Shown here: piece after piece, positions 24,817-33,899 of the stretch | How positions within the stretch are numbered: position 1 is the first letter of the stretch | Layout of the letters: every line of letters begins with the position of its first letter | NCBI RefSeq assembly: GCF_001598555.1 | Contig: NZ_BCZE01000020.1 | Location: 51,043-115,042, forward strand | Length of the DNA: 64,000 bases | From: Novosphingobium rosa NBRC 15208 | GTDB lineage: Bacteria > Pseudomonadota > Alphaproteobacteria > Sphingomonadales > Sphingomonadaceae | Direction of reading: 5' to 3' | Program-made: the position numbers and the translations under genes | Notes under the pieces: model-generated | Told to the model about the DNA's origin: nothing | Database searches by the model: none | The model's input: the letters and a program-made list of their open reading frames with translations, nothing else

Positions 24817-25704
24817 ATGCAATCACGTAATCTGCTCATGCTCGGGGTCGCGCTGTTTCTTGGATTTGTCGCGGTCTATGTTCTCAATTCCTATTTCAAC
24901 GCCCGGCAGCAGCAACAGGAACAGGTTGCCCGCCAGGCGATGATGGCCCGGATCGTGGTGGCCAGCCAGGATGTGGCGTTCGGTTCACCGCTCAACGGAC
25001 AGAATGTGCGCCTGGCCAACTGGCCCGCCGATTCCGTTCCCGCCGGCGCCTTCACCTCGCTTGACACCGCCACGAGGAACCGCGCCGCGCTGCGGCCGAT
25101 CGTCACGGGCGAGCCCATTCTGACATCGAAGGTTTCGGGCAGCGATAACCGCGCCACCATCGCGGCCAATCTGCCCGCGGGCAAGCTGGCCTTTGCCGTG
25201 CCGCTTAACGACCAGACCGGTGTTGGCGGCTTCGTGCGCCCTGGCGACAGTGTGGATGTGCTGATCACCCGGCAATTGCCCGGCAGCGGCATGACCAGCG
25301 ACAAGATCACCGATGTGCTGCTTCAGGCCGTGCGCGTGATCGGTGTCGATCAGGTGGCCGATGAGAGCAAGACCCAGCCCGTGGTGAGCAAGACCGCCAC
25401 GCTGGAGGTCGATGCGGTGGGCGCTCAGAAGCTGGCGCTGGCAACGCAGATGGGCACCATCAGCCTGGCCTTGCGCAACGTGGCCGATCAGTCGCATCCC
25501 GCCCCTGTCACCGTCTCGCCGCGCGATCTGACCGCAGGCAGGGTGATGCTGGCCGAGGCCCGGCCCGGCCCGTCCTCGCCGCCAGCCCGCCCGCGCTCGC
25601 CCATGCGCAGCGTCCGCCCGCAGATGCCCCGCTTCTCCAGCCCCGCGATGATGATCGTGCGCGGCGTGAAGCCCATGGAATATGAGGTGCAACATGGTTA
25701 CTGA
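24817..25704 (+). CDS. cpaB: CpaB/RcpC-type Flp pilus assembly protein
   Basis: A 295-residue inner-membrane-anchored periplasmic protein. ATG 24817 follows GGGGGAAGGG. One N-terminal membrane segment (LLMLGVALFLGFVAVYVL) is followed by an SAF/antifreeze-like domain (VVASQDVAFGSPLNGQNVRL) and GGFVRPGDSVDVL, both diagnostic for CpaB. The C-terminus is unusually proline- and arginine-rich. It works with the secretin encoded next, whose ATG lies inside this coding end. Confidence 0.9.
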   Translation: MQSRNLLMLGVALFLGFVAVYVLNSYFNARQQQQEQVARQAMMARIVVASQDVAFGSPLNGQNVRLANWPADSVPAGAFTSLDTATRNRAALRPIVTGEPILTSKVSGSDNRATIAANLPAGKLAFAVPLNDQTGVGGFVRPGDSVDVLITRQLPGSGMTSDKITDVLLQAVRVIGVDQVADESKTQPVVSKTATLEVDAVGAQKLALATQMGTISLALRNVADQSHPAPVTVSPRDLTAGRVMLAEARPGPSSPPARPRSPMRSVRPQMPRFSSPAMMIVRGVKPMEYEVQHGY

Positions 25705-27196
25705 CCGCACCGTCTCGCGCCGTCGGGCGCGGATCGCCGGGCTGACCGCCCTTGGTTTCACCGTCAGCCTTCTGCCCATGGCCGTGATGGCCGCACCTGC
25801 CGCTGTCCAGACCGTGGTGCAACAGCCTTCCTCCGGGTCAGTGGTATCCTCCGCCATGCTCGAAGTGCCGCTGCACAAGAGCCAGGTGGTCAGCGCCGAC
25901 CGGCCCATTGCCCGGGCCATGATCGGGGCCGAGGACATCGCGGACATCATGCCCCTCAATGACCACTCGGTCTATGTGCTGGGCAAGAAGATGGGCACCA
26001 CCAGCCTGAGCTTCTACGATGCGCAGGGACGGGTGATCTCGGTGCTGGATGTGGCCGTAGGCCCCGATGTCGAAGGGCTGAAGGGGCAGCTGGCCAGCTT
26101 CATCCCCGACGAGCGGATCGATGCGCGCATCTCCAATGAGGCGGTGGTGCTCAGCGGCACGGTCAACAACCCTCAGTCGGTGGATCGCGCGGTGCAGCTG
26201 GCGCGTACTTATGCCGGGGACAAGGTCGTCAATCTGATGAGCCTGGGGTCCAGCCAGCAGGTGATGCTGGAGGTGCGTTTTGCCGAAGTGTCGCACACCG
26301 TCGGCAAGAATGTGGGGGTGAGCAGTGGGGCGACCTCGAACAGCGGCCGTTTCGGCGCGGTGACGGGAGAGGGCGCGCAGCTGGCGCCTGATGCCAACGG
26401 TATTGGCCAGTTGGGCCTTTCGGCGATCACCGGGGCCTATGGCATCATCGCGCAGAAGTTCAGCATCGGCGGGGTGACCCTGCAAGGTTATCTCAACGCG
26501 CTGGAAAGCCGTGGCGTGGTCAAGACGCTGGCACAGCCCACGCTGGTGGCGCTTTCGGGTGAGCGCGCCTCGTTTCTGGCGGGCGGGGAGTTCCCCATTC
26601 CCGTGGCCCAGTCCGCGTCGCTGGGGACGGGCAGCGCGAACAGTTCGGCCATCACGGTGGAGTTCAAACAGTTCGGCGTCAGCCTGGGGTTCACCCCCAC
26701 GGTGCTGGGCGATCGCACAATCAATCTGATTGTCGAGCCCGAGGTGAGCCAGCTCGATCCCACCGCCTCGATCACGCTCAACGGCATCTCGATCCCGGGC
26801 CTGCGCACGCGGCGCGCCAGCACCACGCTGGAACTGCGTGACGGCGACAGCTTCGCCATCGCGGGCCTGCTGCAGCGCGATTTCAAGACGACGGTGGATC
26901 AGATGCCCCTGCTCGGTTCGATCCCGATCCTGGGCGCCCTGTTCCGCTCCACCAATTTTCAGCGTGGAGACAGCGAGTTGCTGATCGTGGTGACGGCTCA
27001 TCTGGTGGCGCCCATTCGTGCCGCGCAGGTCCATCTGCCCACCGATCGGGTGGCCGATCCCAGGGAGTTCGACAGCTTTCTGATGGGGCAGCCCTTCCAT
27101 CCCAATGGGCAGGCCCCGGCGGCGGGCGCATCCCCCACACCAGGCGCGTCCGCCGCCACCAACCCCGCTGCGAAGGGAGACGGTTATGCCTATTGA
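25694..27196 (+). CDS. cpaC: CpaC/RcpA-type outer-membrane secretin
   Basis: A 500-residue secretin. ATG 25694 has GAGGTG just upstream; the in-frame ATG at 25682 is less well placed. A signal peptide (LLPMAVMAAPAA) is followed by the N-terminal pilus-assembly domain (LHKSQVVSADRPIARAMIG), a BON-like segment (VLSGTVNNPQSVDRAV), and the secretin domain (QVMLEVRFAEVS, VALSGERASFLAGGEFPIP, FGVSLGFTPTVLGD). It forms the outer-membrane channel for the pilus. The tail after the barrel is Pro/Ala-rich. Confidence 0.93.
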   Translation: MVTDRTVSRRRARIAGLTALGFTVSLLPMAVMAAPAAVQTVVQQPSSGSVVSSAMLEVPLHKSQVVSADRPIARAMIGAEDIADIMPLNDHSVYVLGKKMGTTSLSFYDAQGRVISVLDVAVGPDVEGLKGQLASFIPDERIDARISNEAVVLSGTVNNPQSVDRAVQLARTYAGDKVVNLMSLGSSQQVMLEVRFAEVSHTVGKNVGVSSGATSNSGRFGAVTGEGAQLAPDANGIGQLGLSAITGAYGIIAQKFSIGGVTLQGYLNALESRGVVKTLAQPTLVALSGERASFLAGGEFPIPVAQSASLGTGSANSSAITVEFKQFGVSLGFTPTVLGDRTINLIVEPEVSQLDPTASITLNGISIPGLRTRRASTTLELRDGDSFAIAGLLQRDFKTTVDQMPLLGSIPILGALFRSTNFQRGDSELLIVVTAHLVAPIRAAQVHLPTDRVADPREFDSFLMGQPFHPNGQAPAAGASPTPGASAATNPAAKGDGYAY

Positions 27197-27476
27197 ACGT
27201 GGCTGGCGCCTGAGCGCCCTGACGCTGATGATGACGGGCTGCGCCCATACCGCAACGCCGCTGGCCATGGACGATCCGGGCTGGGGCGAGGCCAACCGCC
27301 AAACCATGGCCGCGCAGGTGATCGACCCGCTGCCTCCGGCCCAGGCTCAGAACGCTTCGGGTGATCATGCGCTGATGGCCCTGGAACGCTATCGCGCCGA
27401 TCGCGTCAAGCGGCCCGAGCGGCTCCGCGCCACCACGCTCAATTCGGGAAGCTCGGTCAGCCCGGCTGCCAATTGA
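27186..27476 (+). CDS. Small predicted lipoprotein of the Flp locus
   Basis: A 96-residue protein starting inside the end of cpaC. The N-terminus ALTLMMTGC looks like a lipobox with Cys18. It sits where many Flp loci carry cpaD, another outer-membrane lipoprotein, but it is less than half the usual length and I see no CpaD domain; it may replace it as the secretin's partner. The C-terminal half is basic (RYRADRVKRPERLR). Confidence 0.6.
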   Translation: MPIERGWRLSALTLMMTGCAHTATPLAMDDPGWGEANRQTMAAQVIDPLPPAQAQNASGDHALMALERYRADRVKRPERLRATTLNSGSSVSPAAN

Positions 27477-27499
27477 TGGCCCCGCAGGAGAGACAGATC

Positions 27500-29062
27500 A
27501 TGAACCGGTCCCCTTTCCTTCCTTTCGCCGCAGCCGCCCTGCAACGCGCCACCCGGCGGCTGCGCCATGATGAGGGCGGGGCCATTGCCGTCACCTATGC
27601 GCTGGCGCTGACCGGCCTGCTGGCCTCGGCGGGGGTCTCCTTCGATTATGCCCGCATGGTGGCGCTCAGCAGCGAGATGCACAATGCCGCCGATCAGGCC
27701 GCTCTGGCCGCCGCCACACAGCTGGACGGCAGCGCCAATGCCATCACCTATGCCACGCAAGCGGCCAGCAATCTGGTGGGCAACAAGACCGTGATGGCCA
27801 ATGACAGTGGCGCCAGGGCGATCACTGTGGCGGGTCTCCTGTTCTACGGCACCTATGCCGATGCCGAGGCGGGCACCAACCCCGTTACCGATGCCACCAA
27901 GGCGAAATTCGTCCGCGTGGCGGTGAATGCGCGCAAGGCCTATTATGCCTATACGCCAATCGTGGGGCTGCTTGCTTCAGACGACATCTCGGCGGCGGCG
28001 ACGGCGGGGCTGGGCTCCTCGATCTGCAAGGTGCCGCCGGTCTTCATGTGCAATCCCTATGAAGCGACCGATCCCGGTTTCACCGTGGCCAATTATATCG
28101 GCAAGGGGCTGAAGCTGATCGCCAACACAGGGGGCAGCAATTACGCTCCGGGCAATTTCGGCTATCTGGAATCGAATGCGGGCAATGGCGCCAATGCCGT
28201 GGCCCAAACGCTGGGCAACACCGTGCCGCCGGGCGACTGCATTTCCACCGACACTGTCACCACCAAGCCCGGCCAGCAGGTCAGCGTGCTCGATGCGCTC
28301 AACACGCGGATGGATGTCTATGCCAACGGGCTCAACAATGTCTGTGGCAGCAGCAACGCCTCCTGCCCGGCCTCGGCCAATGCGCGCAAGGATCTGGAGC
28401 AGAAAGGCAATGGCTGCGCCTTCACCAGCGGCAATGGGGCGGGCTGGCAGCAGCCCAACAATGCCTATGCGCCATCCTCCAACGCCGCGCTGACGCAGGC
28501 GCAGATCAACAGCACGGCACCCATGGGCTATCCGCGCGACATCTGCCATGCGGTGAGCAGCAGCGGCGTGTGCAGCGGCGGGCAGGTGGGCGATGGCGTG
28601 TGGGACAGCAACGCCTATTTCAAGACCAACACTGCCGATTATGCCTCCAGTTTCTCGCCATCCAGCACCTTTGGCACATCCACGCCCACGCGCTATCAGG
28701 TCTACAAATATGAGGCTGCCAATGCCGCTACGCGGCTGGTCAACCAGTCCAACGGCAGCCTGACTTCGGTGCCGGTGGCCTCCTGCGGCTCGAGCCTGCC
28801 GGTGGGCGGCGCCACGGTGGACCGCCGTGTGCTGTCGGTGGCGGTGATCGACTGCACCGCGCAAGGGGTCGCCGGGCGCAGCACCAATGTGGCCGTCACC
28901 AACTGGATCGACGTGTTTCTGGTGGAGCCTTCGGTCAACCGGGCGCGCACCAGCCAGAGCGATGTTTATGTCGAGGTCATCGGCCCCACGCAGATTGGTG
29001 GCGGGGGCGACACGTCCTCGGCGCAGATCGTGCGCATCAGCAAGCCCTATCTGGTGAACTGA
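27500..29062 (+). CDS. TadG-like pilus assembly protein (Tad domain)
   Basis: A 520-residue protein. ATG 27500 follows CAGGAG; upstream TTG/ATG options overlap the lipoprotein gene end. After a basic leader, DEGGAIAVTYALALTGLLA is the Tad-domain transmembrane segment, followed by DYARMVALSSEMHNAADQAALAAA. The large periplasmic part is cysteine-containing and Asn/Ser-rich. Such proteins are thought to act with the pseudopilins TadE/TadF in pilus assembly. Confidence 0.8.
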   Translation: MNRSPFLPFAAAALQRATRRLRHDEGGAIAVTYALALTGLLASAGVSFDYARMVALSSEMHNAADQAALAAATQLDGSANAITYATQAASNLVGNKTVMANDSGARAITVAGLLFYGTYADAEAGTNPVTDATKAKFVRVAVNARKAYYAYTPIVGLLASDDISAAATAGLGSSICKVPPVFMCNPYEATDPGFTVANYIGKGLKLIANTGGSNYAPGNFGYLESNAGNGANAVAQTLGNTVPPGDCISTDTVTTKPGQQVSVLDALNTRMDVYANGLNNVCGSSNASCPASANARKDLEQKGNGCAFTSGNGAGWQQPNNAYAPSSNAALTQAQINSTAPMGYPRDICHAVSSSGVCSGGQVGDGVWDSNAYFKTNTADYASSFSPSSTFGTSTPTRYQVYKYEAANAATRLVNQSNGSLTSVPVASCGSSLPVGGATVDRRVLSVAVIDCTAQGVAGRSTNVAVTNWIDVFLVEPSVNRARTSQSDVYVEVIGPTQIGGGGDTSSAQIVRISKPYLVN

Positions 29063-29063
29063 G

Positions 29064-29609
29064 ATGGTCCGCGCCCCCATCCTTTCCGCGCTGATGGCCG
29101 ACAGGTCCGGGGCGGCGGCCGTGGAGATGGCCCTGATCATGCCGGCGATGCTGGCGCTGATGTTCACCTGCATGGAAGGCGGGGTCTATCTCTACACCGA
29201 GCATCAGGTGATCAAGGGCGTGCGCGACGGCGCGCGTTTCGCCGGACGGCAGCGCTTTACCAGCATTTCCTGCACGCAGAACCCGTCAGCCACGCTGACC
29301 ACCACGATCCAGAACGTCACGGTCTATGGCAAGGTCAGCCCCGGCACGGGGGATGCTCCGCGCATCTCCACCTGGACCGTGCCTGACACGACAGGCCAGA
29401 GCAACACCACCATCAGCGTGAGCTGCGCCAGCGCCAATGCGGTGTCGGGCACGGGCAGCTACACCGGCCTCTACGCGGTGCTTGGCGGTGCGCCGGTGGT
29501 CACGATCAGCGCCAGGGTTCGCTATCCCACATTGTTCAGCCGGATCACGGGAATCCCGGCGGCGATGTATGTGGGCGCCAGCGATCAGGCTGCGGTGATG
29601 GGCGTATGA
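29064..29609 (+). CDS. TadE-like pseudopilin 1
   Basis: A 181-residue protein with DRSGAAAVEMALIMPAMLALMF, the TadE/TadF prepilin-like segment (cleavage after Gly, Glu at +5), so it should be processed by the same peptidase as the pilins. It starts 1 base after the TadG-like stop. The periplasmic part has a few cysteines. One of two adjacent TadE-like genes, corresponding to the tadE/tadF pair. Confidence 0.85.
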   Translation: MVRAPILSALMADRSGAAAVEMALIMPAMLALMFTCMEGGVYLYTEHQVIKGVRDGARFAGRQRFTSISCTQNPSATLTTTIQNVTVYGKVSPGTGDAPRISTWTVPDTTGQSNTTISVSCASANAVSGTGSYTGLYAVLGGAPVVTISARVRYPTLFSRITGIPAAMYVGASDQAAVMGV

Positions 29610-30256
29610 GCGCGCTCCGCCTTATCATGCGCCTGATGCGCGACACAGGCGGCGCCTCGGCGGAGGAGTTTGCGCTGGTGGTGCCGGTGTTCCTGCTCTT
29701 CGTCTTCGCCACGATCGATGCGGGCAATTACGGCTGGACGCTCAACCGCGACGAGAAGGCGACGCAGATGGGCGTGCGCATGGCTGCGGTGACCGCGCCG
29801 GTGGTGGGCAATCTGACACTGGATTTCGTGGGGCAGAGCGTGGGTGGCACCACGCTGGCGCAGGGCGATCCGATCCCGGCCTCGGCGCTGGGGGTGATTT
29901 CCTGCACTTCGACCGCCTGCGATTGCAGCCAGGCAGGCACGCTTTTCGCCAACAGCTGCACGCTCAACACGACCTCGTTCAACGCCATTGTGCGGCGCAT
30001 GCAGAAGGTGGCGGGCAACAATGTCACGGCGGCCAATGTGGTGGTCGAGTATCGCGGTTCGGGGCTGGGCTATGCCGGCGACAGCAGTTGCAACGGCGGC
30101 ACCGGCTGCATGCAGATCTCGCCGCTGGTCAGCGTCCGCCTGCGCAACATGACCTATCCCTCGCTGACGTTGCAGGTCTTTGGCGCCAGCGTGCCAATTC
30201 CGCAATTCACCGCGACCCTGCCGATGGAAGACGGCAGCGGCTCCCTGTCCAACTAG
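29606..30256 (+). CDS. TadE/TadF-like pseudopilin 2
   Basis: A 216-residue protein overlapping the preceding gene by 4 bases (ATGA). DTGGASAEEFALVVPVFLLFVFATID is the prepilin-like segment with Glu at +4/+5. The periplasmic region carries a cluster of cysteines (ISCTSTACDCSQ) that probably form disulfides. Paired with pseudopilin 1. Confidence 0.82.
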   Translation: MSALRLIMRLMRDTGGASAEEFALVVPVFLLFVFATIDAGNYGWTLNRDEKATQMGVRMAAVTAPVVGNLTLDFVGQSVGGTTLAQGDPIPASALGVISCTSTACDCSQAGTLFANSCTLNTTSFNAIVRRMQKVAGNNVTAANVVVEYRGSGLGYAGDSSCNGGTGCMQISPLVSVRLRNMTYPSLTLQVFGASVPIPQFTATLPMEDGSGSLSN

Positions 30257-30276
30257 CATGTCCAATTAGGAACATC

Positions 30277-31473
30277 ATGACCATGGGACGAGCAGATCAT
30301 CCTTTTTCCGCCCTTCCGAACACACGCGGCGGGCAGGTCGGCGCCATTGCGCTGGTGGCATCGCCTCATTTCGTCCGGGAGCTGAACGGGATTGACGATC
30401 CCCGCCTGGCCGGCCTGCGGGTGCAGGAGGCTGTTCCCGGCGATCCGCTGACCGGAGGGTCGGAGGACACAATCGACGTGATGGTGATGGAGGTGGCGCC
30501 GGGGGAGCCTGCCTCGCTGGAGCGCCTGTCGCGATTTCATGCGCGCCATCCGCAGGTGCCGGTCATCGCGGCCATCCATGATGCCTCTCTGGCGCTGGTA
30601 CGGCGTCTGCTGCACGAAGGGGTGGCCGATGTGGTGGGCCTGCCTTTCGACCGTGAGGAACTGGCCGGTGCTGTCACGCAGGTGCTGGCGCGGACGTCCG
30701 CCCGCCATGGCGAAACGCAGCGTCTGGCGCCGATGGTGGCGGTGATGCAGTCGGTCGGCGGTTGCGGGGCGACATCGGTGGCCACCCATCTGGCCGGCGC
30801 GCTGGCGGCTGAAAGGCGCGCGCGCGAGGTGGCGATGGTCGATCTGGACCTACAGTTCGGCGGCGTGGCGCAATGCCTGTCGGCGACGGGCAGCGGCTCG
30901 ATCCGCGATCTGATGGAGGCGGGCAACCGGCTTGACGCGGATCTGATGGCGGCCATCGCCCGCACCTCGCCCTCGGGCGTCGATGTGTTTGCCGCGCCTG
31001 AGGATATCAGGGCGCTGGAGGATGTCTCGACCGAGCGGCTGATCGGCGTGCTGGACCTGCTGCGGCGCCATTACCGGCATGTGGTGCTGGATTTGCCGGC
31101 CAGCATCACCAACTGGCAGATGTTCATGCTGATGGGGGCAGACGCGATCCTGATGGTGGTCGAAATGTCGATCCCCAGCCTGCATCAGGCCCGGCGGCGC
31201 CTCGATCTGCTGCATAGCATCGGCATTGCGCCCGGCCAGGTGCATCTGGTGGTGAACCGGGTGGAACGGCGTCTGTTCCGCACCATCAGCCTTGATGATG
31301 TGGCCCGCACTCTGGGGCGGCCCGTGCTGGGCAGCGTGGCGCTGGAAGCGCCGCTGGTCTCCGCCGCGCAGGATCGCGGGGAACTGCTGACGGGCCGCAG
31401 GAACCGTTTTGTGACCGATGTCGCCACCATTGCCGCGCGCCTCACCGACATCTGGCAGGGAGAAAACGCATGA
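30277..31473 (+). CDS. cpaE: CpaE/TadZ-type localisation ATPase
   Basis: A 398-residue cytoplasmic protein. ATG 30277 follows TTAGGAAC. The N-terminal part resembles an atypical receiver domain (VPVIAAIHDASLALVRRLLHEGVADVVGLPF). A MinD/ParA-like ATPase follows, with a deviant Walker A QSVGGCGATSVATHL near residue 155, MVDLDLQFGG and HVVLDLPASITNW. CpaE positions the Flp assembly machine at the pole or surface. It overlaps cpaF by 4 bases. Confidence 0.9.
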   Translation: MTMGRADHPFSALPNTRGGQVGAIALVASPHFVRELNGIDDPRLAGLRVQEAVPGDPLTGGSEDTIDVMVMEVAPGEPASLERLSRFHARHPQVPVIAAIHDASLALVRRLLHEGVADVVGLPFDREELAGAVTQVLARTSARHGETQRLAPMVAVMQSVGGCGATSVATHLAGALAAERRAREVAMVDLDLQFGGVAQCLSATGSGSIRDLMEAGNRLDADLMAAIARTSPSGVDVFAAPEDIRALEDVSTERLIGVLDLLRRHYRHVVLDLPASITNWQMFMLMGADAILMVVEMSIPSLHQARRRLDLLHSIGIAPGQVHLVVNRVERRLFRTISLDDVARTLGRPVLGSVALEAPLVSAAQDRGELLTGRRNRFVTDVATIAARLTDIWQGENA

Positions 31474-32900
31474 GCTTCTGGCAAATCCGTCCGGACAGCG
31501 CCCTTGGCGGCCTCTCGAACGGCGCCATGCCGCACCCTTGCGCCGGACCCTCCGGCCCGGCGCTCACCATGGCGGGCATCGCTCTGCCGGGCATGCCGGA
31601 GGAGATCGCGCAGGATGCGGCGCATCGCCTGCTGGGACTGAAGATCAGGGTGCATCACCAGCTGCTGGACAGGGTCAACCTCGCCTTGCTCGACAAGCTG
31701 CCGCGCGAGCAGATCCGGCGCGAGGTCGATGGCATCATCGCCGATATCCTGACCGACGAAAGCGAAGCGCTCAACAAGGGCGAGCGCGAGCGGCTGCTCA
31801 GCGATGTGCTTGACGAATTGCTGGGGCTAGGGCCGCTCGAACCGTTGCTGCAGGACGAAACCATCACCGATATTCTCGTCAACGGCCATGCCAGTGTCTT
31901 TGTCGAGCGCCATGGGCGGCTGGAAAAGGCGCCCACGCGCTTTCAGGACGAGCGCCATCTGCTGCGCATCATCCAGAAGATCGTCAGCGCGGTGGGGCGC
32001 CGGGTGGATGAGGCCTCGCCCTTCGTCGATGCGCGGTTGGCCGATGGCTCGCGCGTCAATGCCATCATCGCGCCGCTGGCGATCGACGGCTCGCTGCTTT
32101 CGATCCGCAAATTCGCCAAGAAGCCGATCAGCATCGCGCGTCTGGTCGAGCTGGGCAGCCTGCCGCCGCAGATGGCGGTGATCTTGCGCGGCATTGTCGA
32201 GGCGCGGCTCAACATCATCATTTCGGGCGGCACGGGCTCGGGCAAGACCACCATGCTCAACGCCATGTCCAGCTTCATCGACCCGGCCGAACGCATCGTC
32301 ACCATCGAGGATTCCGCCGAGCTGCAATTGCAGCAGGAGCATGTGGCCAGGCTGGAAACGCGACCTTCCAGCATCGAGGGCAAGGGCGAGGTGAACCAGC
32401 GCGATCTGGTGAAGAACGCGCTGCGCATGCGACCCGACCGCATCATCCTGGGCGAATGCCGTGCCGGTGAGGCCTTCGACATGCTCCAGGCGATGAACAC
32501 CGGCCATGACGGCTCGATGACCACCATCCATGCCAACACCCCGCGCGACTGCCTTTCGCGCATCGAGCAGATGGTGGGGATGAGCGGGATCGACATCGCC
32601 CCGCGTTCGGCGCGGGCACAGATTGCCTCGGCGATCCATGTGGTGTTGCAGGTGGGGCGGCTGAGCGACGGGCACCGAAAGATGCTCAGCCTTTCCGAAC
32701 TGACCGGCATGGAGGGGGAAACGATCACCATGCAGGAAATCTTCCGCTTCCACATCACCGGGCGGGGTCCCAAGGGGCAGGTGCTGGGCCAGTTCGAGGC
32801 CACCGGTATTCGTCCGCGTTTTGCCGCTGCGCTGGCGGTGGCCGGGGTCCGTCTGGACCCCGCCCTGTTCCGCCCTGACACCGCTTTGGGAGCCGCATGA
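31470..32900 (+). CDS. cpaF: CpaF/TadA-type pilus assembly ATPase
   Basis: A 476-residue secretion ATPase with Walker A GGTGSGKTT near residue 255, the Walker B region RMRPDRIILGECRAGEAFDML, and the His box TTIHANTPRDCLSRIEQM. It powers Flp pilus polymerisation. Start ATG 31470 overlaps the cpaE stop; its own stop overlaps the tadB ATG. The Pro/Gly-rich first 40 residues are variable in this family. Confidence 0.95.
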   Translation: MSFWQIRPDSALGGLSNGAMPHPCAGPSGPALTMAGIALPGMPEEIAQDAAHRLLGLKIRVHHQLLDRVNLALLDKLPREQIRREVDGIIADILTDESEALNKGERERLLSDVLDELLGLGPLEPLLQDETITDILVNGHASVFVERHGRLEKAPTRFQDERHLLRIIQKIVSAVGRRVDEASPFVDARLADGSRVNAIIAPLAIDGSLLSIRKFAKKPISIARLVELGSLPPQMAVILRGIVEARLNIIISGGTGSGKTTMLNAMSSFIDPAERIVTIEDSAELQLQQEHVARLETRPSSIEGKGEVNQRDLVKNALRMRPDRIILGECRAGEAFDMLQAMNTGHDGSMTTIHANTPRDCLSRIEQMVGMSGIDIAPRSARAQIASAIHVVLQVGRLSDGHRKMLSLSELTGMEGETITMQEIFRFHITGRGPKGQVLGQFEATGIRPRFAAALAVAGVRLDPALFRPDTALGAA

Positions 32901-33898
32901 TGCCCGATATGCTGCGCCTTGCCGCCATGGTGGCGGTCTTCGTTTCGGTCTTCGTGGCGGTGCGGATCGCGGCGATGATGGCGGTGCATGGCCGGGCGCA
33001 AAGGCAGGCGGTCAACCGCCGGCTCGGCCTGTTGCGTCAGGGGTTGGACCGCGAGACGGTGGTGGGTATCCTGCGTGGCAACCGGCCCGGATCGAGCCCT
33101 GCCATTCCGGGGCCCCTGGGGCGGATGCTGTGGCGGCTGCACCGGATGGTGGCCATGGCCAATCTGCGCGTGGCGCCGCAAAATCTGCTGGTGATGTGCG
33201 CGGGGGCCGCCCTTGCTCTCGACAGCGGTGTGCTGTTTCTGGTGTGGTCGGCACGCATCCGCGTGACGGCGGGCGTGGTCGAGCTGGTCAGCGTGGTGGC
33301 GGTGGCGGTGGCGGTGGTGCTGCCGCTGATGGTCATCTCGCGCATGGCGCAAAAGCGCCGCAAGCAGATGGAGCAGCAGTTTCCGCTGGCGCTCGATGTG
33401 TTCACCCGCGCGTTGAAAGCCGGGCACCCCATCGCCGCGGCCATCGATCTGCTTACCCGCGAGGTGGCTGACCCGCTGGGCAGCGAATTCGGGCTGGTGG
33501 CCGATGAGGTGACCTATGGCGCCGAGCTGAACGACGCGCTGATGCGGCTGGCCGACCGCTGGGATCTGGACGACATCCGCATGTTCGTCGTCTCGCTCTC
33601 GGTGCAGAACGAGACCGGCGGCAATCTGGCCGAGGTGCTGGAAAACCTGCTGCGGGTGATCCGCGAACGCGCCGCGCTCTACATGAAGGTGCGCGCGCTC
33701 AGTTCCGAGGGGCGGATGAGCGGATGGATGCTCACGGTTCTGCCGGTGCTCACGCTGGCCAGCATGTTCGCGGTCAATCCGCGCTTCTATCTCGATGTCG
33801 CGCAGGACAGCATCTTCACCTGGGGATTTTCGATCCTGATGGCGATGTATGCCCTGGGCGTCTTCATCATTTCCCGCATCGTAGACATCAAGGTGTGA
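32897..33898 (+). CDS. tadB: TadB-type inner-membrane platform protein
   Basis: A 333-residue type II secretion F-domain protein. An N-terminal membrane anchor is followed by two central segments and the F domain (QFPLALDVFTRALKAGHPIAAAI, NETGGNLAEVLENLLRVIRER), ending in two membrane helices. It forms, with the next gene product, the inner-membrane platform on which CpaF acts. ATGA overlap with cpaF. Confidence 0.92.
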   Translation: MMPDMLRLAAMVAVFVSVFVAVRIAAMMAVHGRAQRQAVNRRLGLLRQGLDRETVVGILRGNRPGSSPAIPGPLGRMLWRLHRMVAMANLRVAPQNLLVMCAGAALALDSGVLFLVWSARIRVTAGVVELVSVVAVAVAVVLPLMVISRMAQKRRKQMEQQFPLALDVFTRALKAGHPIAAAIDLLTREVADPLGSEFGLVADEVTYGAELNDALMRLADRWDLDDIRMFVVSLSVQNETGGNLAEVLENLLRVIRERAALYMKVRALSSEGRMSGWMLTVLPVLTLASMFAVNPRFYLDVAQDSIFTWGFSILMAMYALGVFIISRIVDIKV

Positions 33899-33899
33899 C

